Shown: piece by piece, positions 8,165 to 16,698 of the stretch
Layout of the letters: each line of letters opens with the position of its first letter
Position numbering within the stretch: the stretch's first letter is position 1
Source: Eubacteriaceae bacterium ES3
Lineage (GTDB): Bacteria > Bacillota > Clostridia > Eubacteriales > Eubacteriaceae
Length of the DNA stretch: 64,000 nucleotides
Reading direction: 5' to 3'
Assembly (NCBI GenBank): GCA_030586155.1
Contig: CP130741.1
Coordinates: forward strand, 1,420,680-1,484,679
Position numbers and translations under genes: made by a program
Notes under the pieces: model-generated
The model's database searches: none
What the model saw: only the letters and a program-made list of their open reading frames with translations
What the model was told of the DNA's origin: nothing

Positions 8165-9733
8165 TTATTCAGCCGGTTTCCATTCTGAGTTCATCGATAA
8201 TTTGAAATCGTGCCACATAAAAGTAATTGTTTTCCAGGTGACTTCTTTGGGGATAATTTCGGTCATGCCGGCACCATAAAACTCATAACTCGATTCACCT
8301 TCGCTGTTGACCTTAAATTCATTTTGCAGATAGTCCTGAAGGGTGCCTTCCGAATATAGGTCATCATCATAAATATTCTTGCCGACTTCAGCAATATCAC
8401 CATCGAATAAAATTGTACCATTACTGTCCGTTAGCATGAGATTGACATCTTGGCCAATATCTTTAAGACTTGTAAGATCTGCAGCAAAATCATACAGACG
8501 AGCCTGTGCAACAATATAACCGGCAATTTCATCATCTTTTACAACCGGTGTTATAAAGCCCAACTGCTGCAATGCGGAAGTCTGAGCATCGGAAAAACTT
8601 ATTTCAGTAATGAAGGGCTGTCTGTCAGATGTTAAAGAAGGTATATCAAGATCATATAAATCAAATGAATTCCCTTCATAATAACTGGGATAGGATGTGA
8701 TGATCATATTATCGGTGTCAACAAAAACGACAGCCTTGGCAATTAAACTATTCTGAGATACTTGCGCCAGGGCCGTTGAAAAAGCGTCACTGTCGGGACC
8801 AGATTCCTGGTAAGCGACTACAGCTGTATCCGTTAAAGTTTCAAGGGTGGTGAATTCATCATAAATATAGTCAGAAGCCTCATCAAACCAGGCCAATTCT
8901 TCGGCATTAAAAGATCGCAATTCGGATACGGTGGTTTCACTTCCCGGTTCCGTATTAGCATAAACGCGAAGGTCCTGCCCGAAAGCATTGACCGTATTCC
9001 ATTCAATTTCTTTTTCAACCGGTTCACTTGTACCTGTCGCATTGTAGGTGTAAGAGCCTTGGCCCTGTGCATTCGGGATGATTTGTTTCTGCACAAGGGT
9101 CTGCATGCCTACAAACGAATCATACATATGATCGGTTAAAATGTTTTTTCCGATTTCGGTCATGTTATTGGTATAGATATTAGTGCCGTTTGTATCAAGG
9201 ATGCCAAGATCCAGATCCTGTCCAATGGCAAACTGACTGAATTCAGCCCCAAAAGAATAGGGGTCAATATAGGCAATGACCCATCCCCCATTCTCAATTG
9301 GAACAGACGCATAGAGAAAGGGTGTACTGTCAGAACTGGAATTCTGTTTGATGATCAGCATCGGGGTGTCAACAAAGAGTTCATTTAACTGGTTGACGCT
9401 TTTCAAGTTCAGACCGATATAGGGAGTATCGACTTTGGTGGCGACTTGCGTTATATTTGTCTGGGCATCGGTAACCAGGATATCGTAAAAATATGCTTTT
9501 GAGTTAAGTCTCTCATTAAGTGAAGCATAGATTTCTTCATCACCAGCTGCCGCATCCCCGATAGAGGCTCCGATATCGGAAAGCATCAACTGCAATGAGT
9601 CCATCTCTTCCTGTAAGTAGGCAGTTCCGTCAGCAAGGGGGTCCGTTTCACTAGTATCTGAATTATTTGAATTTGAACAGGCCGAAAACAACAAGGTTAA
9701 AATAAGCATAAGAGGCAGTAACTTCTTTGTCAT
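8165..9733 (-). CDS. Lipoprotein with duplicated Cache-like sensor domains
   Basis: 522 residues with the lipobox FSAC near residue 19 after a hydrophobic signal peptide. The mature protein contains two related units. The first ends LDLGILDTNGTNIYTN, then EIGKNILTDHMY; the second ends NLMLTDSNGTILFDGD, then EVGKNIYDDDLY. This 'tDsnGtil...GkniyDD' pattern is that of extracellular Cache/sensory domains. No transmembrane or signalling output domain follows, so it may act as a binding protein for a partner receptor; the chemoreceptors in this window lack membrane segments. The IS5 element lies 29 bases past its stop codon and leaves it intact. Confidence 0.7.
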   Translation of the reverse strand: MTKKLLPLMLILTLLFSACSNSNNSDTSETDPLADGTAYLQEEMDSLQLMLSDIGASIGDAAAGDEEIYASLNERLNSKAYFYDILVTDAQTNITQVATKVDTPYIGLNLKSVNQLNELFVDTPMLIIKQNSSSDSTPFLYASVPIENGGWVIAYIDPYSFGAEFSQFAIGQDLDLGILDTNGTNIYTNNMTEIGKNILTDHMYDSFVGMQTLVQKQIIPNAQGQGSYTYNATGTSEPVEKEIEWNTVNAFGQDLRVYANTEPGSETTVSELRSFNAEELAWFDEASDYIYDEFTTLETLTDTAVVAYQESGPDSDAFSTALAQVSQNSLIAKAVVFVDTDNMIITSYPSYYEGNSFDLYDLDIPSLTSDRQPFITEISFSDAQTSALQQLGFITPVVKDDEIAGYIVAQARLYDFAADLTSLKDIGQDVNLMLTDSNGTILFDGDIAEVGKNIYDDDLYSEGTLQDYLQNEFKVNSEGESSYEFYGAGMTEIIPKEVTWKTITFMWHDFKLSMNSEWKPAE

Positions 9734-9923
9734 AACGTTTACACTCCTTCAAAATAATATTTATTAATTATTCTAACATAATAATAAACGTAAAATCAAA
9801 GTAAATGGTAAACATATTGTATATTTATTGAATTCTGTGTATGCTTTTGTTCAAAATTAGAGCACATAGGGACCCACCATACTACCTTAACTCACATCTT
9901 TGCATTATCCTTTTAAGGTATTG

Positions 9924-10532
9924 TTAACTGATTTTTACACCCGTCATCAGGAGCTGTGTCCTCTTCTTTATCGCTGAAATCTTTTTAAAGCCACTCTCTT
10001 CATAAAAGTCTCTGAGCTCCTTTTGGTTGTAACATTTGACATCGCCCATTTTCAGAAACGGTAGAAACAGATTTTCAAGCTGCCTGATCACTGGTGGCAG
10101 GCACGGATCGGCAATCAGTAATTGCCCGCCCGGCTTGATGATCCGATAAGCTTCTGCCATAAAGGCTGCCGGCCGGGTAAAATGATGAAAAGCGCAACAA
10201 ACGGTCAGCAGATCAAACTGATCGTTCTTAAAAGGCATTTGATCGGCCGTAGCAACCTGAAAAACCATTCCCTCATTGGCCGCCCGCGCTGTTTTTATCA
10301 TTTCTTCGGAAACATCAATGCCATATGCGTTCACCTCGGCCTGACGGGCTAGCATCTGTAACATGCGGCCATCCCCGCAGGCTACATCTAAAATAGTATC
10401 ACCGTCGCGAAGTAGCGCCTGCTGGCTGATCAAGTGATTATAGGAAAGCGTAAACCGGCCTTCCGGCGAATTCTGATAGTCTTTGGCTTTCAGATTATAG
10501 GATTGTCTTGATTGTTCGGTTTTTTTGTCCAT
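9924..10532 (-). CDS. Class I SAM-dependent methyltransferase
   Basis: 202 residues. Motif I is ILDVACGDGRML near 47-58 and the acidic loop is YGIDVSEEMI. The post-motif FDLLTVCCAFHHFTRPAAF and the GGQLLIADP strand place it in the UbiE/Methyltransf_11 group. The substrate cannot be told: such proteins methylate quinones, small metabolites or resistance targets. It is monocistronic; the gap to the next gene carries a REP-like remnant. Confidence 0.8.
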   Translation of the reverse strand: MDKKTEQSRQSYNLKAKDYQNSPEGRFTLSYNHLISQQALLRDGDTILDVACGDGRMLQMLARQAEVNAYGIDVSEEMIKTARAANEGMVFQVATADQMPFKNDQFDLLTVCCAFHHFTRPAAFMAEAYRIIKPGGQLLIADPCLPPVIRQLENLFLPFLKMGDVKCYNQKELRDFYEESGFKKISAIKKRTQLLMTGVKIS

Positions 10533-10640
10533 CTGTGACTCCTAAGTATTTTTGCGGTAATTGGATTGGTTAGTTTGATTAATATTAGAATTAATATTTT
10601 GTTTTGGGAGATAAGTATTAACAACTTTACCCGAGAACTC

Positions 10641-10695
10641 AAAGGGACGGCTCTTATGTGTTACATCTAATGAACACTGCACCACCGTTTCTATG
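10641..10695. repeat. Degraded REP-like element
   Basis: AAAGGGACGGCTCTT at 10641-10655 matches the left half of the element at 3811-3862, and ACCACCG at 10681-10687 matches its right half, but the remainder of the right arm has mutated (TTTCTATG in place of TCCCTCGC), so the outer stem is broken. Confidence 0.45.
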
Positions 10696-10820
10696 TGTTC
10701 CGGTCGTTATTTTTTGAGTGGTAATTACTATCATTAAACAAACGTTTTTACCATTTTTTAGATAACTATAACCGGTTAACGACAGATTTAAACGATCATT
10801 AGCTTATAATTATTTGTTAT

Positions 10821-12029
10821 TCAAATTTGCTCTTCTGGTTCCTTTTTATTATCAGAGCCTTTAAACAATGCTGCTAACAAATCGGGTATAACTTTACCAA
10901 TGTCTTTTGGATCTTTTGAAACCTTCTCAATGATCGGCGTCATTTTTTCTATAAACCCTGATGATAATTGTTCTTCCATAACTTTTCTAACCCAATCAAT
11001 ATCGGCTAAACTCTTTTCACCCAAATATATTTTTTCAAATACGTAAATTGCCCCTTCTCCAATTGCTGCAACAATAGCGCCGGCAATGATCGCATTAATA
11101 GGTATCGCAGCCAGGTTTATTCCAGGAATAAGTTTCAAGGTACCGATTGCACCTTTGGCAACAAGGCTTACTGTACCAACATCAACAATTGTATTAAAAA
11201 ACATTTTGGAGTTTTCATCATCTTTTATGCCGTAGATACTGCCTACCCCTTTAATTAGTCCCATTTCAATTGGAACGAGTATGAATGCATCAGCAGATGG
11301 TATAGTTGGTACTGCCCCAACTGTTGCACCTGCTGCTGTTGCCGCGCCAACTAGACTGTGTGCCATTGCTCTTTTGCGGTTAAGAATAAATTTGGATACA
11401 GCCAGTTTACCTTTTTGAATGCCCTCTGGCATTAATACATTTGTAGCATCAATTAATTCTGCAATACCCATCGGTGGTGCAAAAGCTGTTTCATTGAGGA
11501 CATATACTGACGCAACAACTGGAATTATCTTCCGTAAATTTTTAAAAGCTTTTTCTTTACTTTCTATTATCTGGTTCATCAATTCGATATGTGTATCTCG
11601 TTCAGGAAGAGCAAATGATTTGGTAATAACGACAATTACAGGAACCGACTTCCATGTTGAAGTTGCTTTTGAGAGATCTTTCATAGATGTTTTAAACTCT
11701 TTACTATTTGTAGCGTCTACACAAAACCAGATCACATTGATCTGATTATCATTATGACCTTCTTTTACACCTTCTTTAGTCCATTTTTTAATGGCGTTAA
11801 TTGTCTTTTGCTGCTTAATAATTGACGGTTCGAAACAAACTGTTTCAACCAGTCTAAAAGGAATTACTTGACTTTCAAAAATATCGAGTTCATCGATATC
11901 ATCAACAGGACCCCATCCTTTCTCTGTGGTTTCATCACCGAGAACAGCCTGTATCAATGTAGATTTACCAACTTCCTGATTTCCGATTACCAGAACATTT
12001 CCCCACATTGTGGATTTTTCAATTTCCAT
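10821..12029 (-). CDS. GTPase with C-terminal DUF697-like membrane-associating domain
   Basis: 402 residues. The P-loop GNQEVGKSTLIQ lies near residue 16. The G3 position reads LVETV rather than DTPG, and G4 is reduced to TKS, so nucleotide specificity is uncertain. From about residue 205 the protein has the Ala/Gly-rich helices of DUF697 (AHSLVGAATAAGATVGAVP and IPGINLAAIPINAIIAGA), which in the YcjF/dynamin-like group associate with membranes. The C-terminus is acidic and Lys-rich. The gene is alone, next to the hsdR remnant. The role is unknown; membrane stress or defence functions are known for distant relatives. Confidence 0.75.
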   Translation of the reverse strand: MEIEKSTMWGNVLVIGNQEVGKSTLIQAVLGDETTEKGWGPVDDIDELDIFESQVIPFRLVETVCFEPSIIKQQKTINAIKKWTKEGVKEGHNDNQINVIWFCVDATNSKEFKTSMKDLSKATSTWKSVPVIVVITKSFALPERDTHIELMNQIIESKEKAFKNLRKIIPVVASVYVLNETAFAPPMGIAELIDATNVLMPEGIQKGKLAVSKFILNRKRAMAHSLVGAATAAGATVGAVPTIPSADAFILVPIEMGLIKGVGSIYGIKDDENSKMFFNTIVDVGTVSLVAKGAIGTLKLIPGINLAAIPINAIIAGAIVAAIGEGAIYVFEKIYLGEKSLADIDWVRKVMEEQLSSGFIEKMTPIIEKVSKDPKDIGKVIPDLLAALFKGSDNKKEPEEQI

Positions 12030-12178
12030 TTTTCACCTCTCATAAATGGCATTATTTATTCTCTTTTCATTATAGTAATTGCAAATTTCGCTCGGCTCAT
12101 TTATTTGATACAAATTCACCTGGAGTTTGTACTGTTTTTCGCTAAGTTAGTTGATTTAGGTGAATGAGTATAATGTTT

Positions 12179-13395
12179 CTACACCACAATACTTGCACTC
12201 ATCAGCTCAGCCTGCTTAATGACTGTGTCAATTGCATTCTTTGCCTGATCTGGTGGATACTTATATTTATGCAGAAGATGTTTTATCTGCGTTCTCATAT
12301 AAGCTCTTGCTGATTGCTTTTTATCCCAATCAAACGTCCTGCTTTTTTGAATCAGCCTTGTCAATTCATGGGCCATCTCTACTAGCGTGGCATCTTCCAT
12401 ATTTCTAAGCACTTCCGGATCAGCAACAAGGGCATCATAAAAAGTTAATTCTTCTTGCGACAAACCTTTTGCATTACCGGCAGCATAAGCTTCCGTCATT
12501 TACTTTGAAAGATGCAGCAGTTCCTCAATGACCTCTGCACTGGTTATCATTCGATTATTGTAGCGTTTTAAAACGCTCTGCATTTTTTCTGAAAAAAGCT
12601 GCGCCTTGACAACCCCTGTTCTTGCAAACACTCTGATGTTATCTTCCAACAGTTTGCGTAGCATTTCTGCAGCGATATTTTTATGCTTCATTCTTCGCAC
12701 TTGCGCCATATACTCATCAGACAATAAAGAAATTTCCGGATTTTTCTGTCCCGATTGTTTAAAAATATTGACAACACCATCCTGTTCAATTGCCTGTTCT
12801 AGCATTTTTAGAATACGCGCATTAATCTCGTTAGCGGTGATTTTACCTTTGCCACCTACTTTAAAAAGCCCAGCCTTTACACACTTAAAAAATTCTATTT
12901 CTTTTTTCGTGTAATCATCTAAAAGACTACGACAAAGGGTCTCTGCCTGACTGAGTGCTGTTGCTTCCTCAATGTATTCCTTCAACTCTTCTTCCTCAAA
13001 TCCAAGTGCAAATTCAACACCGTCAGCAATCACTTTTAGTCTTTGAACATCAGATTTTCCAAAGAAATCAAGATAATCAAAGCCATAGAACATATCTCGC
13101 ATCACTTCCAGTTTTGCCATTGCAATTGAATAAGCAATGCCATGATCGGCACTTTATCCTAGTCAGGACGTTTTTCTAAAAGCGTTTTATACAAATTGAT
13201 GGTAATTCGAAGAGTCATACTCACAATCATTGCCTTGCCGGTTAATACGTATTGCCTGTCTTCATAGTGGGCAATGATATCATCAGCTAACATATTTAAA
13301 CGGTCCGAAGATCCAACGAACACTTCAATAGTGGATAAATATGATATCAGCGTCCCCTGAGTTTCTTGGCAAGTGCACAGGATCAGTTTAACCAA
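12179..13395 (-). pseudogene. hsdR: Remnant of type I restriction enzyme R subunit
   Basis: Three segments are recognisable as HsdR. Bases 13159-13395 encode the helicase-region motif around DRLNMLADDIIAHYEDRQ and GKAMIVSMTLRI, up to RPD. Bases 12500-13120 encode the helical region starting MAKLEVMRDMFYGFDYLDFF. Bases 12179-12499 encode the C-terminal DUF3387-like end (EELTFYDALVADPEVL). An in-frame TAA at 12500-12502 separates the last two, a TAG follows RPD, and the frame changes before MAKLEV. Comparison with the usual HsdR layout indicates that about 150 residues between the motif and the helical region are missing, as is everything N-terminal. No hsdM or hsdS is present. The gene is dead. 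Confidence 0.85.
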
Positions 13396-14540
13396 TTTGC
13401 ATAGTTTATTTGTGAATTAAAGAACAACTTATATAAGGACGACTGATAATCGCTAAAATCCATTTTTAAATGATTTTTCATATTATCAGCTGAAACGGTG
13501 ACACCGGCGTTATGCATTGTTACAAAATAATAGTATTGGCAAAATTCCTGATTGGCAAGCGGTTCGTCCGTATAAGGGCTGGTATTAAATGTGCCGGTAT
13601 ATACATATACTGTTTTCATGTGATCACCGGGGATTAGATTTAAATAGTTCGTTTGCATTTCACTTAAATCTAAGATGGTGTTCTTGTCAAATTGGATTTC
13701 GATTTCCTGGAAACCATCAACTTTCACAACCTGATAAACGTCATATACCTGGCCATTTTTCAGTCCGGTGATCGAGTCTATCTCTGCGTAGGAATTACTG
13801 GACGACAAATAGGACACGGGAGTATCCAGGTCACTGTAACTTAACGTATAAACATTCTGAATATCAAGATACCAATAATCTCCGCTAGCGTAAATATATT
13901 CGCCAGCAGGCAAATCGGTTATTTCTCCATCACCGGCAGTGCCAAAAGAACCCTCAGCCAGAATTACTGTCGCTTCTTCGTCCTCCCTCATTTCAGAATC
14001 GTGTTTTACAATTTTTATTTCCAGTGCTTCCAGACGTAGTGACTCACCGGTAGTTCCGAGGGTTTCACCATTTTTAACCCAGCCCCATTCATTGTCTGTC
14101 TGAGGCAGATCCCCTTTGTTTTGGACATGGCCCCGGTAATAGACATCATAATCGTCTAGATTCGTCAACGAAATCCGGATCGCTTCAATTTGCAGATTCT
14201 CCCCTGTTGATCCTGTAAATTCACCATTACTGACCGGGTCCAGCCAACCCATATTTTGAACATGAACCTGATAGGTTATAGCTCCATCTTCCGGGACATC
14301 TCCAGTTAGTTCAATCCATAAAGCTTCAAGTCGGAGTCCCTGTCCACTGCTGCCAACTGCCACTGGACCAGTAACAAAACTACCATCCGGCACCGGGACA
14401 TTGCCAATATCTTGCATATGGGCCCGATAGGAGACTCCCAGATTACTGGTTTCAATTTCTTCATCTGCCAAAACAACAGTCGTTTGGACACATATAACTA
14501 ATAATAGAATCATCCACAAACTCACAACTTTTAATCTCAT
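13383..14540 (-). CDS. Secreted protein with three N-terminal ChW repeats
   Basis: 385 residues with a signal peptide (MRLKVVSLWMILLLVICVQ) cleaved near ALA-like VLADEE. Three clostridial hydrophobic W repeats follow at about 33-80, 82-127 and 131-185, each with the core YxxHxQNxG...G...G..G..LRLEA. The C-terminal half has repeated acidic, Tyr-rich strands (AGEYIYASGDYWYLD) and no known domain. ChW proteins are cell-surface or cell-wall associated in clostridia. Its stop overlaps the broken hsdR sequence by 13 bases, so the hsdR deletion reached precisely to the end of this gene. AAGGTG serves as ribosome binding site. Confidence 0.8.
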   Translation of the reverse strand: MRLKVVSLWMILLLVICVQTTVVLADEEIETSNLGVSYRAHMQDIGNVPVPDGSFVTGPVAVGSSGQGLRLEALWIELTGDVPEDGAITYQVHVQNMGWLDPVSNGEFTGSTGENLQIEAIRISLTNLDDYDVYYRGHVQNKGDLPQTDNEWGWVKNGETLGTTGESLRLEALEIKIVKHDSEMREDEEATVILAEGSFGTAGDGEITDLPAGEYIYASGDYWYLDIQNVYTLSYSDLDTPVSYLSSSNSYAEIDSITGLKNGQVYDVYQVVKVDGFQEIEIQFDKNTILDLSEMQTNYLNLIPGDHMKTVYVYTGTFNTSPYTDEPLANQEFCQYYYFVTMHNAGVTVSADNMKNHLKMDFSDYQSSLYKLFFNSQINYANWLN

Positions 14541-14985
14541 TCTGCACCTTTTTCTCTTTACTAACTAAGTTTGTATTTTTGATATTAAGTAGGCTGGCAT
14601 AACTACACTGTAGTTAATTTATTTATCGCTACCATTCTACTGCCAATAAATTCTGAATTTTAAATGTAGTTTTTACAAAAATTCAAAATCATTCTCTTTA
14701 TGTTTTTCTTATCCATCGTTAACAGCCTTTCGACCAGATTTAATTACTACTTAATCAAGTTATAACAACTAAATTTTTCAATAAACCGTCAGTACAGCTG
14801 GTGGCTCTCGTTTATTTAAGGGGTCTTGCCTTTCGTCTTAGAGGTTAAATCTGTTGGGGTTGCTGATGCTAAAGTCCTAGCCTGGTCCTGCGTTCATTGT
14901 ATGCTATTATTATACCGAAAAATTCATTACAATTAACTATTTTATAGTAAATATTAGAGTAAAGTTTTGTAAAGAATAGGAAGTT
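14541..14985. other. Intergenic region without a clear gene
   Basis: AT-rich upstream region of the ChW protein gene. Short open stretches around 14815-14930 are not backed by a start codon with a ribosome binding site. No hairpin or repeat stood out. Confidence 0.4.
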
Positions 14986-15190
14986 ATGCCTTTTAAAAAG
15001 TTGCAAAAAAAAGAAAAAAGCCGCAGTAGTTTCAAACAAAAGACAAACTATAGCATTTGACCGGGTAACAAACTTGATTGGTAGCATTTATCTGCAGATT
15101 GAAACCGTCGTGTTAGCTAATGATGGTAAAATTGATTGTAGCGAAAAGTGCTACTTCTCTATAAATGACTATTTGGAAAGTGAGAAATAA
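14986..15190 (+). pseudogene. Small unknown gene with a homopolymer frameshift
   Basis: AGGAAG precedes ATG 14986. The first frame (MPFKKLQKK) stops early, but a one-base shift inside the A8/A6 runs at about 15004-15020 continues as AAVVSNKRQTIAFDRVTNLI, then IETVVLANDGKIDCSEKCYF and NDYLESEK, to TAA 15188-15190. The combined product of about 67 residues looks like a compact real protein. The family is not recognised. It may be inactive, phase-variable through the poly-A run, or a base-calling error. Confidence 0.4.
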
Positions 15191-15191
15191 A

Positions 15192-15350
15192 CTAGTCAAC
15201 TTTCATTTGTGGTTGTTGTATCAGCTGACTGACCGCAACCTCCTTGAATTTCAATCGATTTGATTTCATCGTCAGATCCCAGGGTATTTTTAGCTTTTGG
15301 CCACCTGTGGTTAAAAAACTTATCCTCTGGTCGAATGTGTATGTTTTCAC
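15192..15350 (-). pseudogene. Possible C-terminal gene remnant
   Basis: From a GTG at 15348-15350 the minus strand encodes 52 residues (VKTYTFDQRISFLTTGG, then RLKFKEVAVSQLIQPQ) ending at TAG 15192-15194. The same frame remains open a little upstream until a TGA, and beyond it continues in frame (MFQLVCEWALNDSW). The composition looks coding, and a decayed transposase is possible, but no family could be assigned and there is no ribosome binding site. Confidence 0.25.
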
Positions 15351-15531
15351 AATAATTCGTAAATAATAAAAATAGTTGTTCTCACATCAACAATTCCACG
15401 AATCATTTAATGCCCACTCACAGACCAGTTGAAACATTTATTGTTTTATAGCCATTAACACTTTCAAGCTTGTTTCCGGTTTCGTTCTAACATATAATAG
15501 AATAATGTGAATAAATATGACGGGGGTTAAA

Positions 15532-16689
15532 ATGTCGGATAAACTTAAACAAAACAGCTTACTGAATATCGTTGATGCCAATGAAATCTATACGCTTCTG
15601 TTAAAACGCCTGCTGCGCTCGACCCATGCTTCTACCGTGGCTATTTATTTTTATCATCCTGAAAACGCATCGGTCAGTCTTTTTTCGGTCCGTGGAGATA
15701 ACTGCGGCCTCTTTTCTGATGAACATAAGATCGCTTTTGAAGAAAAAGCGCTGGAAACCTGTCAGAAGGCACAGTCCTCTTTGTCTCAGGATATTTCATT
15801 GGTCCGGGAGCTGATGGCCATTCCTATGTCTAACGGACCGGAACAGGTCTTTGCCTGTGCCCTCTTTACCGATAAAGTAGATGGCGATTTTGATGAAGAA
15901 GACCTGGGCATGGCGGAAGTGGTGGTGGAAGCTTTTGTCTATTATTTGAACGAAAACGAAGTGGATGCCCGGGTTTTAAAACCCCGTAACATTTTTCTTT
16001 CTACCCAGAGCCTTAATAAATTTTATGGTGAGGGAATTGGACAGGTCAAGGCCCTTAACGATGTCAGCTTTAACATCGGCCGGGGTGAGCTGATTGTCAT
16101 TCTCGGATCAAGCGGTTCGGGTAAAAGCACCCTCTTAAATATTATTGGCGGGATGACGCCCCCGACCTCGGGCAAGGTCGAGATTGGCTCGATTGATCTC
16201 TGCCAGGCCAACGAAAAGATGCTGACGGATTTTAGGCGCAATACCGTCGGTTTTGTTTTTCAGTTCTATAATCTAATTGGGGACCTGACCGCTCGGGAAA
16301 ATGTCGCCCTATCGGCTGGATTATCCAACAACCCCATGGATGTGGATGAGGCACTGGCTTTAGTGGGGCTTGCTGACCGAGCTCAGGCTTACCCCTCCCA
16401 GATGAGTGGCGGTGAACAGCAGCGGGTATCGATTGCCCGTGCTCTGGTCAAACGGGCCGATTTTCTTTTGTGCGACGAACCCACTGGGGCCCTGGATTCC
16501 AAAACCGGTCGCCAGATTTTAAGACTTTTAGAGTCAATCTGCAAAGAACAGGAACAGACCATCGTGATCGTTACCCACTCCACTCCCATTGCTTCCATGG
16601 CTAATCGGATCATCCATATGGATAGCGGCAGAATCATCGAGGAAATCGTCAACCTCTCGCCCATCAGTGCCGACCAGATTGACTATTAG
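15532..16689 (+). CDS. ABC transporter ATP-binding protein with N-terminal GAF-like domain (MacB/LolD type)
   Basis: 385 residues from ATG 15532, chosen because GGGGGTT stands just before it; an ATG at 15517 has no ribosome binding site. Residues 1 to about 155 form a GAF-like sensor domain (NEIYTLLLKRLLRSTHASTVA, AIPMSNGPEQVFACALF, DEEDLGMAEVV). The rest is a complete MacB/LolD-type ATPase: Walker A GSSGSGKST, Q-loop FQFYN, signature MSGGEQQRVSIARAL, Walker B LLCDEPTGALD, and H-loop VTHS. The permease gene follows 9 bases later. A fused GAF domain is unusual for this family and suggests direct control of transport by a small ligand or redox state. Confidence 0.85.
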   Translation: MSDKLKQNSLLNIVDANEIYTLLLKRLLRSTHASTVAIYFYHPENASVSLFSVRGDNCGLFSDEHKIAFEEKALETCQKAQSSLSQDISLVRELMAIPMSNGPEQVFACALFTDKVDGDFDEEDLGMAEVVVEAFVYYLNENEVDARVLKPRNIFLSTQSLNKFYGEGIGQVKALNDVSFNIGRGELIVILGSSGSGKSTLLNIIGGMTPPTSGKVEIGSIDLCQANEKMLTDFRRNTVGFVFQFYNLIGDLTARENVALSAGLSNNPMDVDEALALVGLADRAQAYPSQMSGGEQQRVSIARALVKRADFLLCDEPTGALDSKTGRQILRLLESICKEQEQTIVIVTHSTPIASMANRIIHMDSGRIIEEIVNLSPISADQIDY

Positions 16690-16698
16690 GAGGCTGCA

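Noticed and set aside
14869-15087. A 72-codon minus-strand frame
   Set aside because: It is opposite the better-supported plus-strand small gene and its Phe/Leu-rich run comes from poly-A on the other strand.
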